A stretch of 64,000 bases of DNA from Elgaria multicarinata webbii (Eukaryota; Chordata; Lepidosauria; Squamata; Anguidae). Below the pieces are notes generated by a model. It was not told the DNA's origin and searched no databases. It saw only the letters and a list, made by a program, of their open reading frames with translations. This document shows positions 54,232 through 64,000 of this stretch, one piece after another. The position numbers and the translations under genes were made by a program. Each line of letters opens with the position of its first letter. The first letter of the stretch is position 1. The DNA lies in the NCBI RefSeq assembly GCF_023053635.1, contig NC_086192.1, positions 13,926,001 to 13,990,000 of the forward strand, read 5' to 3'.

Positions 54232-54370
54232 GCTGATGTGCCACTCACTTGGGCTCCCTGGAACTGGAGGGGCGGTCAGCTGAGCCTTTGCGCAGCTGAA
54301 GCGTCTGCAGCCAGTCCCAGGCTTCCTGGCAGAGTCATGTGACACACACACACCCCTCTCTCTGTGTGTG
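54232..54370 (-). promoter_or_regulatory. GUSB: GUSB 5' flank and probable promoter
   Basis: The 140 bases upstream of the GUSB start codon lack a TATA box and are only moderately GC-rich. They include a 'GGGGCGG' GC box near 54268 and a CLEAR/E-box element at 54334-54343, followed by a CA repeat. Confidence 0.5.
54334..54343. promoter_or_regulatory. CLEAR-like element (TFEB/MITF E-box)
   Basis: The 10-mer GTCATGTGAC differs from the palindromic CLEAR consensus GTCACGTGAC at one base and contains the CATGTG M-box core. It lies about 103 bases upstream of the GUSB start codon, where TFEB-family sites of lysosomal genes usually occur. Function is inferred. Confidence 0.65.
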
Positions 54371-54469
54371 TGTGTGAAGGCAGCAGTGGCCATCTTCCTT
54401 GAGGGCAATGCCATTGATGAAATTGACACACAGAGCATGAAATAGACAGGGTGCTTTAAATTCATTCAT

Positions 54470-54545
54470 TCATTTATTTATTTATTTATTACACTTATAT
54501 ACTGCCCCCATAGCCAGAGCTCTCTGGGCGGTTTACAGAAATTCT
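54470..54545 (-). mobile_element. L2-type LINE 3' tail
   Basis: 'TTTATTTATTACACTTATAT' and 'CCAGAGCTCTCTGGGCGGTT' mark a short minus-strand L2 end. Confidence 0.72.
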
Positions 54546-54554
54546 AAAATTGAG

Positions 54555-54617
<63 letters not shown>

Positions 54618-54892
54618 TATTTCTTACCTGCCTCTCCCTTTGGATTGAGGCAGGGAAAAACATTAGTACAGGAATCAACACATCTTAAAAATTCTTGATT
54701 TTACATTGATCTGGGAAGGCCTGCCTGAAAAGGCTAGTCTTCAAAGCTGCCTTAAAATCACAGAGAGGGTTAATATTGTGAATTTCCTCCGGCAGGCCGT
54801 TCCATAATCCGGGGGCGACAGAAGAAAAGGTCCTCTGGGAAACTGATGTCAGCCTAATTTTGGCTGACTGAAGTAAGTTCTCCCCAAAAGGA
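54546..54892 (-). mobile_element. L2-type LINE 3' fragment with (TAA)n tail
   Basis: A (TAA)n run at 54556-54614 is the tail. The body encodes '[18 protein letters not shown]' on minus, close to the copy at 5.2-5.5 kb. The element is cut at 54892 by a CR1 and resumes at about 55141-55171 ('GGACCTGAGTGTGCGGGGCG'). Confidence 0.82.
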
Positions 54893-55138
54893 ATCATAGA
54901 ATCATAGAATAGCAGAGTTGGAAGGGGGCCTACAAGGCCATCAAGTCCAACCCCCTGCTCAATGCAGGAATCCACCCTAAAGTATCCCTGACAGATGGCT
55001 GTCCAGCTGCCTCTAGTCTGGGAGAGCCCACCACCTCCCTAGGTAACTGATTCCATTGTCGTACTGCTCTAACAGTCAGGAAGTTTTTCCTGATGTCCAA
55101 CTGGAATCTGGTTTCCTTTAACTTGAGCCCGTTATTCA
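54893..55138 (-). mobile_element. CR1 LINE nested in an L2
   Basis: 'ATCATAGAATCATAGAATAG' begins a 5'-truncated minus-strand CR1 that interrupts the L2 above. The L2 sequence on the two sides is contiguous in the 5.4-kb copy, which proves the order of insertion. Confidence 0.88.
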
Positions 55139-55223
55139 GGGCAGGACCTGAGTGTGCGGGGCGGACTGAGATAAAAACAAGTATACAAAATTTATACTTG
55201 TATACAAAGTATACAAGTATATA

Positions 55224-55250
55224 GCCGTTGTATACAAAGTATACAACGGC
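55224..55250. repeat. Perfect 12-bp hairpin with related short palindromes
   Basis: 'GCCGTTGTATAC' AAA 'GTATACAACGGC' is a perfect hairpin. Just before it, 55160-55222 contains further GTATAC/TATACTTG palindromes. The block lies right after the nested L2/CR1. Confidence 0.7.
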
Positions 55251-55264
55251 TTTGCACCCGTTGC

Positions 55265-55480
55265 GCTGCCCTGTCCCTCCACCGCAGGGAGGGGGGAGGG
55301 GAAGCAGGGGCATCCTTTCCACCAGCCCCGCTGAACGTCTACTTCATTTTTTCCTCTTCCCTCCTCATCCCCTTTTCCTTGTGTGTTGTGACTTTTTAGA
55401 TTGCAACCCTACAGCTCTCATTTCACCGACTGATTTTAAGCCGCTCCAGGAGCGGTTCTTGTTTTGTTTCAGCTGTGGTG
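55265..55480 (+). mobile_element. L3/CR1-like retroposon 3' end
   Basis: 'CCTTTTCCTTGTGTGTTGTG' and 'TTTTAGATTGCAACCCTACA' match the family at 53.5 kb and, in reverse, at 26.5 kb. Confidence 0.5.
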
Positions 55481-55499
55481 TGGGATAACACTTTTAAAA

Positions 55500-56710
55500 G
55501 ATAAGTAAAACAGAAGAAGCCTTTTCAAAGCTCTTTGCAACCAACGAGGAACGTAAGGCCTTTAGGGTCCCTCTACTCTGAAGCCAGAAAAAGAGAGATG
55601 GTTGTGCTGCATTTTTCTTTTCTGTTCTTTCTGCCCCACCATTGTCCCCAGCTTCTGAGCTTCCTTGGGATGTATCGCCTCTCCCTCCTTTCACTCTGTA
55701 GTTTGGCCAACACGAATTCCTGCAATCCCCACCTGTCTATCTCAGGCCTTTTAGAACTGGCATACTGGCCAATGCGCTCCCAGCTGCTGCTCCTTCTGGT
55801 AATGCGTGTGCCTGGGAGAATCATGTCTAAGAAGGAAGCCCGTCTTCTGTCGGAACGAATTCCCCCCGTTTGGAGTAGCTCTTCCCCCACTTGAAACACA
55901 GCGCATTCCATGTGCTGTGCGCGCACAACATCTCTAATAAGGGCCACTTCAGCCTTGCATTTGTTGTGACGCGTGTGAGTTCGTGTCGTCGCGTGAAAGC
56001 AGGCGTGCGGCAACACAGCATCCTCCCAAGGAACTCCGGGTGGAGTCCGTGTTTCTCCCCTCTCTCTTTCTCCCAGCAACCCTGCTGAGGTTGGCGAAGC
56101 GAAGAAATGGGAACTAGCCCAATGGTACCTTGGAAGTTCCCTAGCTGAGCAGGGATTTGAACTCGAGTCTTCCTGTTCTTGCTTTGTCATTCTACCCACT
56201 AGAACATACTGATGGTTCTAGAAGCTGCTAACACCTTTATGTGGGGGACGACCCCTGTATTTTTCTACCAAAATGACCTCTTTATCCGCACTCTGCATAA
56301 ATGGCCACGTACGCTCCTTGGCCTGTGCGCCATCTTGGAAAATGCAGCCTTCCAACAGAATGGCCGCGCCCACCCAAGTTCAATACGTTCCTGTGTGACA
56401 CAGGAACACACACACTGTCAGGTATCCACACCATTCAGTGAAAGATGTGCATACCTGACACCCACCCACCCACACCAAGACCCTGTGCACATCTGTTTTT
56501 CTACAGAGTTCTTGGGCAGATCCTGGACTGTGTAAGTACAGGAGTGAAAATGCATTCCGTGTTTCGTAACAGGATGGTCTGGGCGTATAGGATGAACTAT
56601 AAAACAGGTTTAGTTACTGGCAGTAAGACCTTTCAATGAAAATATGCTGGTATTTTTGGTATTTTGACCCATGTTCCTTTGGCCTATAGCCCAGCCAACC
56701 CCTGAAATGC
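55500..56710. other. GUSB-ASL intergenic spacer
   Basis: No gene is supported. A 208-codon minus frame at 55573-56199 has no recognisable motifs and its composition looks like chance. Both GUSB and ASL are on minus, so the spacer contains the GUSB upstream region and ends downstream of ASL. Confidence 0.4.
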
Positions 56711-56915
56711 AATTTATTTATTTACTACATTTATATCCCACCTTTTACTCTCCAAGGAACCCAAGGCGGCATACATAATCCTCCTCCTCCTCTCCCTTTT
56801 ATCCTCACAACAACAACCCTGTGAGGTAGGTTGGGCTGAGAGTCTGTGACCGGCCCAATGTCACCCAGTGAGCTTCCAAGTGGGAACTAGAACCCGGATC
56901 TCCCAACCCCCCAAA
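56711..56915 (-). mobile_element. MIR/CORE-like SINE fragment
   Basis: 'TCCTCACAACAACAACCCTG', 'TGAGGTAGGTTGGGCTGAGA' and a B-box-like 'GAACCCGGATCTCC' appear in the order of a minus-strand MIR-type SINE. An L2-like TTTATTTATTTA tail lies at 56711-56730. Confidence 0.72.
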
Positions 56916-57063
56916 GTGTCTCTGAAACGGAATTTGGGCCTTGGGCAGAAAGAGGGTCAACACCTCTGCTATAAACGGCGGGCGATTTTGTCAAGAAGAA
57001 AGGGAATAAATAAATAATCACACGACAGCCAGAATTCTCAGTGAAATCCAATACACCACGGTA

Positions 57064-57069
57064 TTTATT
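57064..57069 (-). terminator. ASL: Probable ASL poly(A) signal
   Basis: AATAAA on minus, 70 bases after the ASL stop codon, implying a very short 3' UTR of about 90 bases. Confidence 0.65.
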
Positions 57070-57138
57070 AACTCGGGATTAAACGTGATAAGCAGAAACC
57101 CGTAGCAATGGGATAGTTTTTTTCCCCACACTCAAAAC

Positions 57139-63589
<6,451 letters not shown>

Positions 63590-63617
63590 CTGCAAGAGAA
63601 CAAGCCACAACGTTACA

Positions 63618-63665
63618 GCCACCCCCTTCAGATGTGTTGGACTACAACTCCCATCATTCCTAGAA
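63618..63665. mobile_element. hAT-like MITE arm
   Basis: 'GATGTGTTGGACTACAACTC' then 'CCATCATTCC' is one arm of the palindromic family; the other arm is missing. Confidence 0.5.
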
Positions 63666-63790
63666 ACAGGGCCTTCTCAGTGGTGGCCCCTGCTCTGTGG
63701 AATTCCCTCCTGAGAGACATACAGCTGGCTCCACCTGGTGCCATTTAAGAGGGTATTTATAAATGCAATTGCTCTCTTTGTTTTTTATTG
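63666..63790 (+). mobile_element. L2-type LINE, 3' fragment
   Basis: 'GGGCCTTCTCAGTGGTGGCC' and 'GCTCTGTGGAATTCCCTCCT' encode the [14 protein letters not shown]-type end of an L2 protein. Confidence 0.7.
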
Positions 63791-63854
63791 AAAGAAGTTT
63801 TTAACAACACCAATACATATATTCTGCTGTGGTTACTAGTCCCTTTTAAACAGG

Positions 63855-63950
63855 TTTTGAAATTTATTTATTTATTTATTTATTTATTACATTTCTCTAC
63901 CGCCCAATAGCCGAAGCTCTCTGGGCGGTTCACAAAAATTAATTGGTGAA
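63855..63950 (-). mobile_element. L2-type LINE 3' tail
   Basis: 'TTTATTTATTTATTTATTAC' and 'ACCGCCCAATAGCCGAAGCT' mark a minus-strand L2 end near the window edge. Confidence 0.8.
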
Positions 63951-64000
63951 GTTATGACCTTGTGACACTGTCTGTTTTATATGGCAAGGGATGTTGGATA

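Noticed and set aside
55573-56199. 208-codon minus frame between GUSB and ASL
   Set aside because: No motif, no conserved splice sites, and low-complexity composition; chance is likely.

Overview
The window is nuclear DNA from a vertebrate, almost certainly a squamate reptile. The host genes have spliced exons that align with human proteins. The spaces between them are filled with CR1 and L2-type LINE remnants, a Sauria SINE with the BovB-like 3' region typical of squamates, and many small palindromic DNA transposons. The species cannot be told from the sequence. I see no retroviral or LTR element, no CRISPR array and no prokaryotic signal.

Five host genes are present. From left to right: CHCHD2 (minus, 4 coding exons, 4537-9664, complete), a NUPR2/NUPR1-like gene (minus, about 12109-12588, ends uncertain), VKORC1L1 (plus, 3 exons, 16621-28977, complete), GUSB (minus, 12 exons, 34904-54231, complete), and ASL, the gene of argininosuccinate lyase/delta-crystallin (minus, last 11 coding exons, 57139-63589; the 5' part lies beyond the window). 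The exon coordinates were rebuilt by hand from splice sites and protein similarity. The coding lengths close in frame: 151 aa for CHCHD2, 176 aa for VKORC1L1, 652 aa for GUSB and 315 whole residues for the ASL part.

Region by region: 1-4.2 kb is gene-free with LINE pieces. 4.2-9.9 kb holds CHCHD2 and its CpG-rich promoter. 10-13.7 kb holds an expanded palindromic MITE, a tRNA-type SINE, the NUPR-like gene with its CpG island and a 148-bp satellite directly behind its promoter. 16.2-34.3 kb holds VKORC1L1 with a large repeat-rich first intron and a probable long 3' UTR. 34.8-54.3 kb holds GUSB, whose introns carry a 570-bp foldback element, a hAT element with perfect 8-bp target duplications, a partial duplication of exon 6, and a GC-AG intron. 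54.3-57 kb is a nested LINE spacer. 57-64 kb holds ASL.

The genes do not form a functional unit. They encode mitochondrial, nuclear, ER-membrane, lysosomal and cytosolic proteins. In human the CHCHD2/NUPR2 pair and the VKORC1L1-GUSB-ASL group lie apart on chromosome 7. Here they are contiguous, which probably reflects the older arrangement. The observations most worth a second look are the NUPR-like gene running into a transposon, the GUSB exon 6 partial duplication, the GC-AG intron, the CLEAR-type box upstream of GUSB and the 148-bp satellite.
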